A stretch of 64,000 nucleotides of DNA. It comes from Rhinopithecus roxellana. Its lineage: Eukaryota; Chordata; Mammalia; Primates; Cercopithecidae. Of the stretch, positions 33,289-44,628 are shown in pieces. The notes under the pieces were generated by a model that did no database searches, had not been told where the DNA came from, and saw only the letters and a list, made by a program, of their open reading frames with translations. The first letter of the stretch is position 1. Each line of letters opens with the position of its first letter. The position numbers and the translations under genes are program-made. The stretch is from positions 138,197,463 to 138,261,462 of the forward strand of contig NC_044554.1 of the NCBI RefSeq assembly GCF_007565055.1, in the 5' to 3' direction.

Positions 33289-33654
33289 CAAGAATTTTTT
33301 TCTATATTTTGTCCAGATTGTATTTTTTTTTATGGTGGGAGTGTGAATCTGATACAAGCTATTTGGTGCCAAGTAGCCAAGTCACATAATAATTTATTTT
33401 TAACTTAAAGCTATGCAACCTTCTTTCTATACCTAAATTTTTAATTAAAATATAATAATTAAAATATTACTAAACATTTCTTAATGATTTTATTTCATGG
33501 GGAAAGAGACTCAGTCAGGAATGTGAAGTATGTCTTACAAATATTTCTCATTTTGCAGGACATTGGGTGCCCCTCTCCCATGGATGATCATTAGTGTGAT
33601 TTACCTTTATGCTTTGAGAAAACAAGTCTGTAGTACGTTACTATATTCTGCTAT
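33289..33654. other. Unassigned gap
   Basis: AT-rich, noncoding. May be the far side of the sequence into which the LTR inserted. Confidence 0.35.
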
Positions 33655-33731
33655 ATAAAGATACTCTTCAGCTTATGATAGGATTATGTTCCAATAAACC
33701 CATCATAAGTTGATACTATTGTAAGTTGGTG

Positions 33732-33733
<2 letters not shown>

Positions 33734-33769
<36 letters not shown>
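33734..33769. repeat. (TA)n microsatellite
   Basis: Eighteen pure TA units at the edge of the Alu fragment. Confidence 0.97.
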
Positions 33770-33770
<1 letters not shown>

Positions 33771-33921
33771 TCTTGTCATCTTGCCCAGGCTGGAGTGCAG
33801 TGGCTATTCTCAGGTGTGGTCATAGTGCACTATATTCTCAAACTCTTTGAGCTCAAACAGTCCTCCTGCCTCAGCTTCCTGAGGAGCTCAGACTATAGGC
33901 ACACACCCCTATACCTGGCTT
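33770..33921 (-). mobile_element. Alu monomer (FLAM/AluJ-like)
   Basis: Antisense single arm: 'cttgcccaggctggagtgca', 'cctcctgcctcagcttcctg', ending 'cctatacctggc'. Its A tail has evidently become the adjacent TA tract. Confidence 0.8.
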
Positions 33922-34215
33922 GAAGATAAGTTTAATAAACCTAACCTACCAAACATCATAGCTTATCCTAGCCCACCTTAACCATGCTCAGAACACTAAC
34001 ATTAGCCTACAGTTGGGCAAAATAATCTTACACAAAGCCTATATTATAGAAAGCTGTTGAATATTTTATGTAATTTACTGAATACTGTACTGAAAATGAA
34101 AACATAATGGTAGCATGAGTACTTGAAATATGGTTTCTACTGAATACATATTACTTTCCCACCATTGTACAGCAGAAAATCTTAAGTGAAACTATTGTAC
34201 GTTGGTGATTCTCTG

Positions 34216-35089
34216 CATTTGTTTATTTTACTACTTTCCCTTTTTCTTTTAATAATCGAAAGGCATAATAAGGTAAAATATTATTGCCTAAAAATACTCT
34301 GTTGCTCTGGAAAATACAAAAGGCAGAAGTTTCAAATAAATATTTCAGGAGATATAAAAATCATATGAAAATGAGATAATTAAAGAATAAATCTGTAATT
34401 ATGTGTGTTGTAAAATACAAATGGGAGGCTGGAAGAAAGACTGTAGATGTGCCATGATAATGAAAGCAGAAATAAAGTAGGAATGGAAACATTTATATAG
34501 GAGTTGTGAGATATAGTATCATATATTCATTCAACACTAAATAGTTTTCATATCTAGCAGAGGACTTGGAAATTATAAGCTACTCAACAGTGAATCTCAG
34601 AGTTTTTTCCATTCATCTTACAGTTAGTGTTATATAAATATACAGCTCTGTAATGATTATATGTATCAATTTTTTTCCAGTCAAGGAGTTTTCTTCCTCA
34701 TGTTCATTTCTCTGAAAAAATACTACTTGGTACTACATGATGTGAATGGCTATAATTGAACTGGTTACTTAGGGTAATAGGCTGACATCTTGTTTTGGCA
34801 ATTAAACAATAAAAAAGATGTTCTTTATTAAGATATGAATCTATTTCCTAAAGAAATGGGTTCCATAAATTTCCATAGCATTAAGCATGCTGGTAATTCC
34901 AATGACTCATCACTGAACAAAAATGCTCAACCTCAGAGCAGAAATGCTCAATCCTTGCACATAAAAATGCTTCTTATTTTCAGTGGAGTATTGGCCAACT
35001 CATATCAAACATTGTTGATAGATGCTTTTTTCAAGATGGCTATTAGAGGCTTTTAGCATGCCACAGCCACTTGGAAATAGCAAGGCAGT
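34216..35089. other. No recognisable feature
   Basis: AT-rich noncoding DNA; the short frame at 34835 shows no family resemblance. Confidence 0.4.
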
Positions 35090-37890
35090 GCATAAAGATA
35101 AATACTGTGAGTTTTAATTCAAGAAGGAAAATGGGGATCCACTGTGATTGGGAAGGACACTCCAGATCCCGAGGAGGAGAATGCTGGCAAACAGCCACCA
35201 TAATGCTGTCCAGCTGATAAAAGTGAATGAAGTCCCAGCACATGAGAGGTAGAAGTTTCCCTCTGTGACTCACGTTTGCACTGAGGATCAGAGCAAGCCA
35301 GGCTGAGAGAGAGCACTTTGCTTCTCTCAAATCCGGGAGCTAACTTAGCGAGAGACTTGGAGACGCTGACAGAGACAGACACTGGAAAAAGCTACAGGCA
35401 TTTTCCCAGCCCCAGAACAGAGAACAGGACACCATTTTTAATTTGGGTGCATTTAAAGTCAGCCGTTCTTTGGCAACCCAGCAGCGTGGCCATGCAGGCA
35501 TTTTAGTATTAGGGCAGAGATTGGAGCACCTGCTCTGGATCAGGGTAGGGTCCTCCACAGCCAGAACCATGGAAAACATCTCAACAGTAGGCACTGGAAT
35601 TGTACTTTCCCCAGTCACAGGCCTTGGGCGAGAGGAGAGCTGCTACAACTGTGGTTTCTCCTGGGCAACGAGACTTTCAGCCAGGGCCAGCTTGATGAAC
35701 TAGAACTGGTCTGTGTGTGTTATTGCTGAGTGTCCTAGCCTACTTTCCTGAGACTGTGGTGTATCAGGGCCTTCTTCATTCTACACATAAGCAGATCTCC
35801 AAGCATTTAAAGCACTTGCTCACATGGGCTAGCAGCCTGGGTTGCCCCATCCTTCCTGTGCAGAGATCCTTGTGTAAGGGGACTATCTCCACTCCATGAC
35901 CAGGCAGATATCCAGGGATTCAGAGTGCCATTAGCATGAATCAGCAGTCTGAGCTGCTCCATTCTTCCTATGCAGAGAAGAATTGCAGTGCAGTGGGGCC
36001 CTCTCTGCTCCACAGATTTCCAGGTATTTGGAGCACCTCCTCGCCTGGAGCAGTAGACTGAGCCACCCCGTCCTTCCTGTGCAGGGATACTGGTGCAAGG
36101 AGACCCTCTCCACTCCACAGTGAGGCAGATCTCCAGGCATTTGGAGCAGCCACTCTCCTGGATTAACAGATGAGGCTGCCTCTGGCACCCCAAGCAGAGA
36201 ACTTGGGGCCAAGTTCCATGCCGAGACACGCCTCTGGACACTTGGTGGCTGCCCACTGGACTCTCCCTCAGAGCTGGTGCTAGTGCCTATCGTTGGGGGA
36301 CCTGTAGATGGACTTGCCAGGTCTAGCCCCACCCAGTGTTTTCCTGTTAAATAAGAATCAAGTATATACCCAGCCCCATTGGCTGCAAGCTGCTGTTACC
36401 CATAAGTGCTATCTACTGGCTTGTAGGTCAAAGTACCCAGCCCAATATAAAACCTGAGGACAGAAGTGTATATGGTTGTGGAAGCAAAGCCAAAAGACCT
36501 ACCCAGCATTGTCCTCAGTCACATCCTGTAGGGAGAGGAGGAAAAGGAAGGGGAAAGAAAAAGAAAAATATATATAGGGAAAGGAAGAAAGATAAAAAAA
36601 ATCCTACCTACACAAAAATAATTATAAAAACTAGAAGTGTTAGCATCTTCAGATAAGAATGAATCAGTGTAAGAATGCTAGCACCATGAAAGATCTGAAT
36701 CCACATTCACATCATGTTAGCTCTCCATCAATGGTCCTTAACCAAAATGGAAACTCGTAACTGACAGATAAGGAATTCAAGGCATGGACTGCAAAGAAGT
36801 TCAATGAGATCAAAGAAAAGGTTAGAAATCGAGGCAAAGAAACTTCTCAAGCAATCTAGAAAATGAAGAAGCAGATAATGATGTTAAAAAGATATCAGAG
36901 CTTCTGAAACTGAAAAACTCAAGGAATTTCAAAATACAATTGAAAGCATTATTAATAGCTGGGCCAAGCAGCAGAAAGAATTTCAGAGCTTGAAGATGAG
37001 TCTTTTGAACTAACTCAGTCAGAGAAAAATAAATCTAAAATAATTTTTAAAAATGAATAAAGTTTTTGAGAAATATGGCATTATGTAAAGTGACCAAAAC
37101 TATGAATTATTGGCATTCCTTAGAGAGAGGGAGAAAAGTAAACAACCTGAAACACTTATTTGATAGAATAATTCAAGAAAATTTTCCTAATCTTGCCAGA
37201 AACTTAGACACCAAGCTACAAAAAATCCAGAAAACACCTGCGAGATACTATACAAAGTGAACATCACCAACACATATAGTCATCAGAGTGTCCAAGGTCA
37301 AAGCTAAAGAAAAAAAATCTTAAAGGCAACTACAGTAAAAGGTCAGATTACATACAAAGGCAACTCCATCAGGCTGACAGCGAACTTCTCAGCAGAAATT
37401 CTATAAGCCAGGAAAGATTAGGTAATCATTTTCAGCATTCTTAAAGAAAAGAAATTCCAACCAAGAATTTCATATCCTGTCAAACTAAGCTTCACAAATG
37501 AAGGAAAAATAAAATCTTTCCCAGACAAGCAAGTGCTAAGGGAATGTGTTACCACTAGACCAGTGTTACAAGAGACCCTTAAGGGAGATCTAAACATGGA
37601 AACAAAAGAATGATGTATTCTACCATGTAAACACACTTAAGTACATAGCCTACAGATTCTATAAAGCAACCACACAATAGAAACCACAAAGCAACCAGTT
37701 AACATCTTCATGATAGGATCAAATTCTCACATACCAATATTAACTGTGGATGTAAATAGCCTAAATGCCTGCATAAATGGCACAGAGTGGTAAGTTGGAT
37801 TTAAAAAATAAGACCCGTCTGTCTACCATCTTCAGGAGACTCATCTCACACATAACACCACCCATAGGCTCAAAGTAAAGGGTTGGAGAA
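35090..37890 (+). mobile_element. 5' half of an L1: 5' UTR, ORF1, start of ORF2
   Basis: A GC-richer 5' UTR (about 35090-36540) is followed by decayed ORF1. ORF1 contains 'IFELEDESFELTQSEK'-like and 'ENFPNLARNLD' blocks (36960-37210) and a QLHQADSELLS block near 37360. The ORF2 start has SNSHIPILTVDVNSLNA (about 37717) and a LQETHLTH-like block (about 37830). Multiple stops and frameshifts occur. The L1 stops early in ORF2, so the 3' half is missing. The left edge is approximate. Confidence 0.72.
35790..36165 (+). repeat. Tandem repeat of about 110 bp in the L1 5' UTR
   Basis: Roughly 3.4 diverged units. Each has the order 'cagatctccaggcatttgga', 'cagtctgagctgc' and 'ccttcctgtgcag', then a 'ccctctccactccac' block. 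Units start near 35790, 35903, 36014 and 36123. Confidence 0.85.
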
Positions 37891-38011
37891 GGATCTAGCA
37901 GATTGCCACATATCTATTACAGGACATCATTGCCTCAATTAGGCACTCTGTGTGAGCCAAAATCAAATACAAAAATATCTGCTTTATCCATAGAACAAAG
38001 TTTTTTTTTTT

Positions 38012-38291
38012 TTTTTCTTTTCTGTTTCATTTGGTTCACCTGCCTCTTTGGAACATTGTTGGAAGCATAATACATGTCATTGATGGCCAGGTGTGAGAGG
38101 AAAATGTATATGAGGGTGTATAGTCTGTCATCTCTGTCACCCAGTTAGGTGAGCCTCATGTTCATGCCATTCCTCAGTAGACTGAAGGCATAAAATCGCG
38201 AGAAGATGCAAGAGAGAAACATCTCCATCTCTGCACAGAGTTGGAATTCCATCAGGATGAATTCTGTGACCCAGGGCTGGTTGCATCCCAT
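38012..38291 (-). pseudogene. OR2A-like olfactory receptor fragment with poly(A)
   Basis: The minus strand from ATG at 38291 reads MGCNQPWVTEFILMEFQL, then EMEMFLSCIFSRFYAFSLL.NG, a TAA stop in the first inner loop, then FLSHLAINDMYYASNNVPK. This is the N terminus to early TM3 of a class II olfactory receptor and closely resembles the OR2A subfamily (odorant GPCRs). Only about 90 codons are present. After 'NNVPK' the match ends and the strand runs into A-rich sequence and about 16 A residues (T run at 38001-38016). It looks like a truncated, polyadenylated transcript copied back, or a chance A-rich insertion at the break. I found no clear target-site duplication. Nonfunctional. Confidence 0.82.
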
Positions 38292-38329
38292 TTCTTAATA
38301 ACAGTTTGTGAAGGACTGAAGTATGAATG

Positions 38330-39395
38330 AAAAGGTCACAACTGGAGAATCAATAAAAATGGAAGTTATTTAATTCAAAATAATTTAGAGGAAACATATG
38401 GTAGTCTCTACTATGTTTAAGTTATTTTCAGTCCTAATCTAGCAATTATTTAAAAACCACATTTAGAAAGGACGGTCATCTTATTTAGCGTAGAATTAAA
38501 ATAGTATCACGGGATAATAGATTTCTAAAATCAATTTTATTCTAGAATACCTACATCGATTTCTGACTCTTCTAAAGACTCTGATAGATTTCACTAATTT
38601 AACAGTATTTACATTATCTGGTGGTTTATTTTTAGGGTAAATAACTTATAATTCCTAGACCTTCATGTTAGTTATTAATTTAATACCTTTATTTACGTTT
38701 CTTTCCATATGAGGACTTTTCTGACACCTGACAATTTTAGATCACGGGTCAAAGCTTCAAAAAGCTGATTCATAGTGGGGCTAAAAAGGTTTATGCCTTA
38801 CTTGAGAATATGACATTCATTTTCCTACTTCTTTTTGAAAATTAATAAAGAAACATTGTGTAAATGACTAAGAAACTAAAAGCTAAAGGTAAGCATTTTA
38901 ATTATGTTAATATGTGAATAACTAGCCATTTTCATGTTCATATGTTGACCCACAATATATTAGAAATAAAAAATGATAACAAAATAAACATTGTGCCTAC
39001 CCGTGGTTTTCATTTGGCAATAACAGTCATGAATATTTCCCATGTCAAAAATCTTCTTCTAAGACATTTATTTGACCGTTGAGTATTTTTTTCATTGTAT
39101 AGATGTATTTAAACCTAGTGAATCTCATTTTCTGACAATTAGATTATGGATCATATCCATTTTATTTACTATGGTGTATTATGGGGCTGTATATCTACTT
39201 TCATGTGTGTAATATGTATGTAATTATATATCTACATAAGTACATATACATTATGTATATAAAATATACATAGACACACACATAAAATCAGATATTTTAA
39301 ATTAAAACCTTAGGATACATTCCTAGAAGTGGCATTTCTAAGTGAAAAAGCACTCTTCATTTGCTTGTTTACTAAGAAATAAAGCCATGTAAAAA
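38330..39395. other. No recognisable feature
   Basis: AT-rich noncoding DNA, with a (TA)-rich stretch near 39215-39290. Confidence 0.4.
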
Positions 39396-39408
39396 CAGTT
39401 GATCTTTT

Positions 39409-39665
39409 TTCTGTTTTTTTCCCCAAAGAGAGTCTTACTCTGTCACCCAGGCTGGAATGCAATGGTGCGTTCTCGGCCCACTGCAACCTCTGCCTCCCAG
39501 ATTCAAGTGATTCTCGTGTCTCAGCCTCCCGAGTAACTGGGATTACAGGTGCGTGCCACCACACTTGGCTAATTTTTTTATTTTTAGCACAGATGGGGTT
39601 TCACCATGTTGGCCCGGCTGGTCTCAAACTGCTGTGATTATGGGTGTAAGCCACTGCACCCAGCC
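39409..39665 (-). mobile_element. Alu, first of two at one site
   Basis: Antisense Alu, AluS-like, with a deletion near the 5' end ('ctcaaactgctgtgattatg'). Bounded by cagttgatctttt at 39396-39408 and its copy at 39666-39678. Confidence 0.92.
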
Positions 39666-39678
39666 CAGTTGATTTTTT

Positions 39679-39971
39679 TCTTTTCTTTTTTGAGATGGAG
39701 TCCCGTTCTTGTCCAGGCTGGAGTACAGTGGCACAACTTTGGCTCACTGAAACCTCTGCCTCTCAGGTTCAAGCGATTCTCATGCCTCAGCCTCCCAAGT
39801 AGCTGGGATTACAGGTGCCTGCCCCCATGCCTGGCTAATTTTTGTACTTTTAGTAGAGACAGGGTTTCGCCATGTTGGCCAGGCTGTTCTCGAACTCCTG
39901 ACCTCAGGTGATCTGCCTGTCCCAGCCTCCCAAAGTGCTGAGATTACAGGTGGGAGCCACCACGCTGGGCC
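39679..39971 (-). mobile_element. Alu, second of two at one site
   Basis: Nearly full-length antisense AluS-like element bounded by the same 13-bp target sequence at 39666-39678 and 39972-39984. Confidence 0.94.
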
Positions 39972-39984
39972 CAGTTGATCTTTT

Positions 39985-40877
39985 AAACCTCACCTTGAGG
40001 AAGAAACCTTCAGTGGGAAAGGGTGGCTGATTCAGCAGTTTCGTCCTTGTGAACCTAGATTCCTTTGTATTTGTCCTACCTTGATGGATACTTCTATTAT
40101 TCTGTTTCTGAGAGGTTTCCTCTTTAAATCTCTGGCTCAAATTGGAAATAATCTGCTACCTTTTGCTTCCTCTTACTATTACTTGATAAGTGGTAAATGA
40201 GAAAACAACAGCAAAAAAGAAAAACACAGGCTACTCAAACTTGAATTCAACCTGTGACTTCAGAGAGCTGTGATTTCAGGGAGCTTTGACTTCAGGGAGG
40301 TCTGCTTTGCCCCAGCTGCTAGCAGCCAGCCTCCAGCTATCAGGTCCCTCAGGGTTTGCCTCAGACACAGAGAAGCCTCATCCTAGTGCATGTGCTTCTG
40401 AGACTGATTGGGGTGGAGATATAAAGGCCCAGGCATTCTGGCTCAACATGGGAAAACTGATGGGCCATAGGTGTTTCAGAGCTGCCTGTGGGGTCGAATG
40501 AGTCTTTGTTGCACTTACATTGTAGGTTTTCTGTGTCCTGCTCCCTTCCACAAGTGTTTATCCCTTATAAACATCCTGCCTGTCAGACTCCACCTTGGCC
40601 ACTTCTGGAGGATTCAGCCTGGGACAGGCTGAGAGACCTTCATATTTCCCTAATTACCAACCTGAAGAATTTGCCTCATTCTACCCTCTGGAGATCACGT
40701 ACCTCACTCTTTAGAATCTTCTCCCTGACACTCATCTGCCACAAGAGACTCACCCAGGGCCTTAGTGCATTTATACTGCAATGATTTGTTTAAATTCACA
40801 CAAAGTCAGATGTGGGACAAGCACCCCTTTCTCATCTTGTAGCTATGTTTTATGAACACAAATTCTTAGTGGATCAC
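39985..40877. other. Unassigned, possibly an old LTR or repeat
   Basis: Less AT-rich than its surroundings. Contains three short near-repeats of 'tgacttcagggagct' (40256-40300), a TATA-like 'gagatataaaggcccag' at 40414, and 'cttataaacatcctgcctg' at 40565. These resemble LTR promoter and R-region text but I cannot name the family. Short frames here are not supported as genes. Confidence 0.35.
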
Positions 40878-41572
40878 AGTAGTGAGACTGACACTTATTT
40901 CTCACAGTGCTGGAGGCTGGAAGTCCAAGATCAAGGTGCTGGCAGATTCAGTGTGTGGTGAGGGCCAACTTTCTGGTTCACAGATGGTACTTTCTAGTTG
41001 TGTCCTCACATGGTGTCTTAGTCCGTTTTTTCACTGCTATAAAGAAATAACCAAGACTGCATAATTTATAAAGGAAAGAGGTTTAATTGACTCACAGTTC
41101 TGTATGGCTGGGGAGGCCTGAGGAAACACAATCATGGCAGAAGGGGAAGCAGGCACCTTCTTCATAAGGCAGCAGGAGCAAGAGGAGCAAGCAAAGGAGG
41201 AGCTTGCAAACACTTATGAAGTAATTAGATCTCATGAGAACTCACTCACTATCACGAGAACAGCATGGGGGAAACCACCCCCATGATTCAATCATCTCCC
41301 ACTAGGTTCCTCCCTCAACACCTGGGGATTACAATTTAAGATGAGATTATGGCTCCAGATTGCAAAGCCAAATTATATCACGTGGCACAGGAGTAAGGAA
41401 CCTCTCTGGTATCTGTTTATAATAGCGCTAATCCCATTTTTGAGGGCTCTACTTTTTGACCTAATCACATCCTAAAAGCCCCACTTCCTCCTGCTATCAC
41501 ATTGGCGATTAGGTTTCAATGAATTTTGGGGGGGATGCAAACATTCACACCATAGTAATAATATTAAATTTA
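40878..41572 (-). mobile_element. MLT1-type LTR, split by an MST LTR
   Basis: Antisense MLT1 text on both sides of 41014-41380: 'ctcacagtgctggaggctgg' and 'gtgtcctcacatgg' on the left, then 'ctaatcccatttttgagggc' and 'cctcctgctatcacattgg' on the right. Confidence 0.85.
41014..41380 (-). mobile_element. MST-type solo LTR inside the MLT1 LTR
   Basis: Reads antisense from 'tgtcttagtccg' to 'ccaaattatatca'. Contains 'gtttaattgactcacagttc' and 'tctcatgagaactcactcac'. Target 5-mers catgg (41009-41013) and cgtgg (41381-41385) differ at one base. Confidence 0.9.
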
Positions 41573-41877
41573 GCTCCAAAAAATTGACAGGAGTTCAGAA
41601 CTGGGAAGAAACATCAATAATGCATACATCTTTTTAGACCTTGTTAGAAACAGTCAGCAATAATGAAAACATATTTCATATCTAAACAGAAAGGTTAACA
41701 ATGTATGTGGCAATAACCTATTTCCATAAAGTAGGAATATTTACATCTTAGACATCATCTTGCTTCCCAGATTATCTCACTTTTAATTGTGGTTATTTCT
41801 GATTTTAAATTAAGAAATACTTTGATTCTCATCTCAGTTGCCATCATATACATTTTGTGTCTAAAAACTGAGCAAAT

Positions 41878-42074
41878 AGCTGGGCGTGGTGACGCACGTC
41901 TCTTATCCAAGGTACTCAGGAGGCTGAGGCAGGCGAATCTCTCGAACCCAGGAGATGGAGGTTGCAGTGAGCCAAGATCGCACAATTGCACTCCAGCCTG
42001 GGCGACAGAGCGAGACTCTATCTTTAAAAAAAAAAAAAAAAAAGAGAGAGAGAGGGAAAGAAAGAAAGAAAAAG
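41878..42074 (+). mobile_element. Alu with deleted left arm
   Basis: Starts 'gctgggcgtggtgacgcac' and goes on to the full right arm, an A run and a purine-rich (GA)n/(GAAA)n tail (42041-42074). Target-site duplication aaaactgagcaaa at 41864-41876 and 42075-42087 is exact. Confidence 0.9.
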
Positions 42075-42329
42075 AAAACTGAGCAAAACCTAAAAGTAGA
42101 AGTTAAGATGTCACAGAATAGTGATAAGCTATTACAGCACTGAAAGGGAGAAGAAAACAAGAAGGTAATTGATGGTTGAATGACAACTCCAACTTGTCGA
42201 AAGAAATGATGAAAATGAGCATCAGTTAATTGAAATAAATGGTATAGCCAGTAGGAACATTTCTTTGGGCAGTGGTTTCCATTGAACATACAATATAAAA
42301 ATCTCTGAAAAGTATTTATTGAGCTATTT

Positions 42330-42611
42330 TTATTTTTTTATTTTTTGAGACAGGGTCTCACTCTGACACCCAGGCTGGAGTGCAGTGGCACGGTCATGGC
42401 TTACTGCAGCCCCAACTTCCTGGTCTCAAGGGATCCTTCCACCTCAGCTGCCTGAGTAGCTGGAACCATAGGCAGGCAACATCAAGCTCAGCTAATTTTT
42501 AATATTTTTGTGGAAATAGGATCTCACTATGTTGCCCAGGATGGTTTCAAATTCTTGGGCTCAGGCTTCCCAAAGTGCTGGGATTCCAGGCATGAGCCAC
42601 TGCACCTGTCC
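42330..42611 (-). mobile_element. Alu (AluJb-like)
   Basis: Antisense full-length diverged Alu: 'gagacagggtctcactctga' start, 'cttactgcagccccaact', ending 'gccactgcacctgtcc'. Confidence 0.9.
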
Positions 42612-44627
42612 TGTTTCTTCAGCTAAAGAAGATACTATATTTACTCATCTCAATGGTGTTTTCAGAAAACAGCCAGCAGCATTGTCATTCATCCTACCCA
42701 CTCTAGGACCAGATTTATTTTTCCTAAAAGACAGACCTAGCAAGTTATAATATCTGTCAACACTGAGAGACAAAATGGGAGACTATCAAACAGAAATAAC
42801 TCTAAGTCAACATCAACCTGACTGTTTCAGAAAAGTCAATACAAGATCACTGAGAGACACTGTCACTAGGACTTTTTGCTTGTTTTGAGGGCTATTGATG
42901 CTTGCTCAGTAATATCAAGATTGTTGTCAAGCAAATGTTATGGTAAAAATTTTACAGGAGAAGTTATCCAGAAACACATATTCCTATCCTTATCCTGCCA
43001 TTACGTGATTTTCAATAAGTCAGCTAACATCTCGGACATCAGTACTTTCATCCAGCGGTGTGAAGTCCTTTCATCTCTGTGAGAGCCACTTGCAGAGGCC
43101 ATGAGGCATAAGGCATCTCTCATTTATTCCTCACCTACTCATTTTTACATTTGTGCCATTTTTTTCTTTTTGCCGTTGTCTCTGATCCCTTTCACTGGGA
43201 GTGACATGGAGAATGATACCAAGGGGAGTCAGGAGACCTACGCTCGTGCTCCATCTAGGATAAGCTTCTTGTGGGAACACCTTTTTCTGCCAGCCCAGCT
43301 GCCTTGATCACAAACTGACTCAGTAAGACTATGTTATTTAATCCTGTAAATTGGTTAATACCATTAACCTACACTACATGCATGGATTATGAAGTTAGGG
43401 AAATGAAAAAAGATTTCGGCAGTCTAACGACCACCAGCACAATGAATGATTTATATCCACAGACACTACATTTTCTGTTTCTAACTACTGAACTCATTTT
43501 CAAATGATCTTAAAGTGCTCTCTCGGAAAGCCTTCCCATGCATTCAGCAATGCTTACCAACTCTCACCAGTCGTCTGTAGCCCTCTAGAATTTCTGCTCA
43601 TGTTCCCCTGGATACAACTCATCACCTCAGAAGAAAAGAACTTCTCTTTCTGTCTCTTGCTCTAAGATTTTTTAGATTACATTATATGATTCTAATCTCA
43701 ATAATTTCTTCAAAATGTCTTTACTGTCTAGTAGTTTTAAAATTGATGCTCATGTGCTGCCACATTGGACAGATGACATAAGAAGGCATTGACATTATTT
43801 TTCATTTGTCCTAGCACATTTAAATTCATATAAATCTTATGCGTTAATATTTAAGACATGCAAATTAGTTCTTTCAAGTATACTTTACCAGTGGAAAGCA
43901 GAAGCAGTAAATTAAGTGACTTGATAGTTGATGTGAAATAGATGAAACAGATGTATAGAATCACTGTGAAACTCTAGCACGTTACCTTCTGGAAATTATT
44001 TTGTAATGATAACCAAATGAGATAACATGTTATATAATTTATCCTTTTCTTCATACATTCCCTAATTCAGTCTCTAGCAGTATTCAGTCCTTATTAGTTT
44101 CTTATTCAATTCAATATGTATATATTAGCTTTCTACTCTTAATATTCTCTGTTAGAATAATAAATATATTCATGTTTATGTTCTCCTTTAATGACCTTAA
44201 GATTCCAGTGGTCATATAAACTTTATATGCATTACCTAGTTGAGAAGAAATATAAAGCAATGATTAAATGCTAAAATAATGGGTAAAAATTAGAAATGGG
44301 ATGTGATTTTGTGGAAAGGGAAATCAGTGTAAGCAGATTGGAAGAGCATGCTAGAATTTCATACGGAAAGATAAGTGAAATTTGCATGGAAAGTTTACAT
44401 CCCTCTTTCCCCAACATAGACCCAAGTGATAATGTCTTATGAATGTTTTTCCTCTTTTGACAATCAGGAGGTATCTGTGTTCCTCTCATTTTTTGTCCTT
44501 ATTTTCAATTACAGATTTTTATTTCTTCACATATGGTTGTCAAACCTGCTAAGTTCTTCTGAATCACGTATCTTACTTGCTGTAGCATCACCCTTGTGTA
44601 CTGCCAATAGTATAATTTTCCTTACAT
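42612..44627. other. 2 kb without a supportable gene
   Basis: No domain-bearing frame and no repeat I can name. Short frames at 42876, 43101 and 44426 have no recognisable content. Confidence 0.4.
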
Positions 44628-44628
44628 G

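Larger units (their letters stand above)
33655..34215. mobile_element. Tigger-like non-autonomous DNA transposon
   Basis: Both ends carry related 'cttatgataggattatg' / 'cattgtacagcagaaaatct...ttgtacgttgg' style short inverted motifs. The interior text 'cctaacctaccaaacatcat' and 'acattagcctacagttggg' is familiar from a Tigger-related MER family. It is split by an Alu arm and a (TA)n tract at 33734-33920. The family name is uncertain. Confidence 0.6.

Noticed and set aside
35807..36256. 149-codon minus-strand frame with internal repetition
   Set aside because: The repetition comes from the tandem units of the L1 5' UTR, read antisense.
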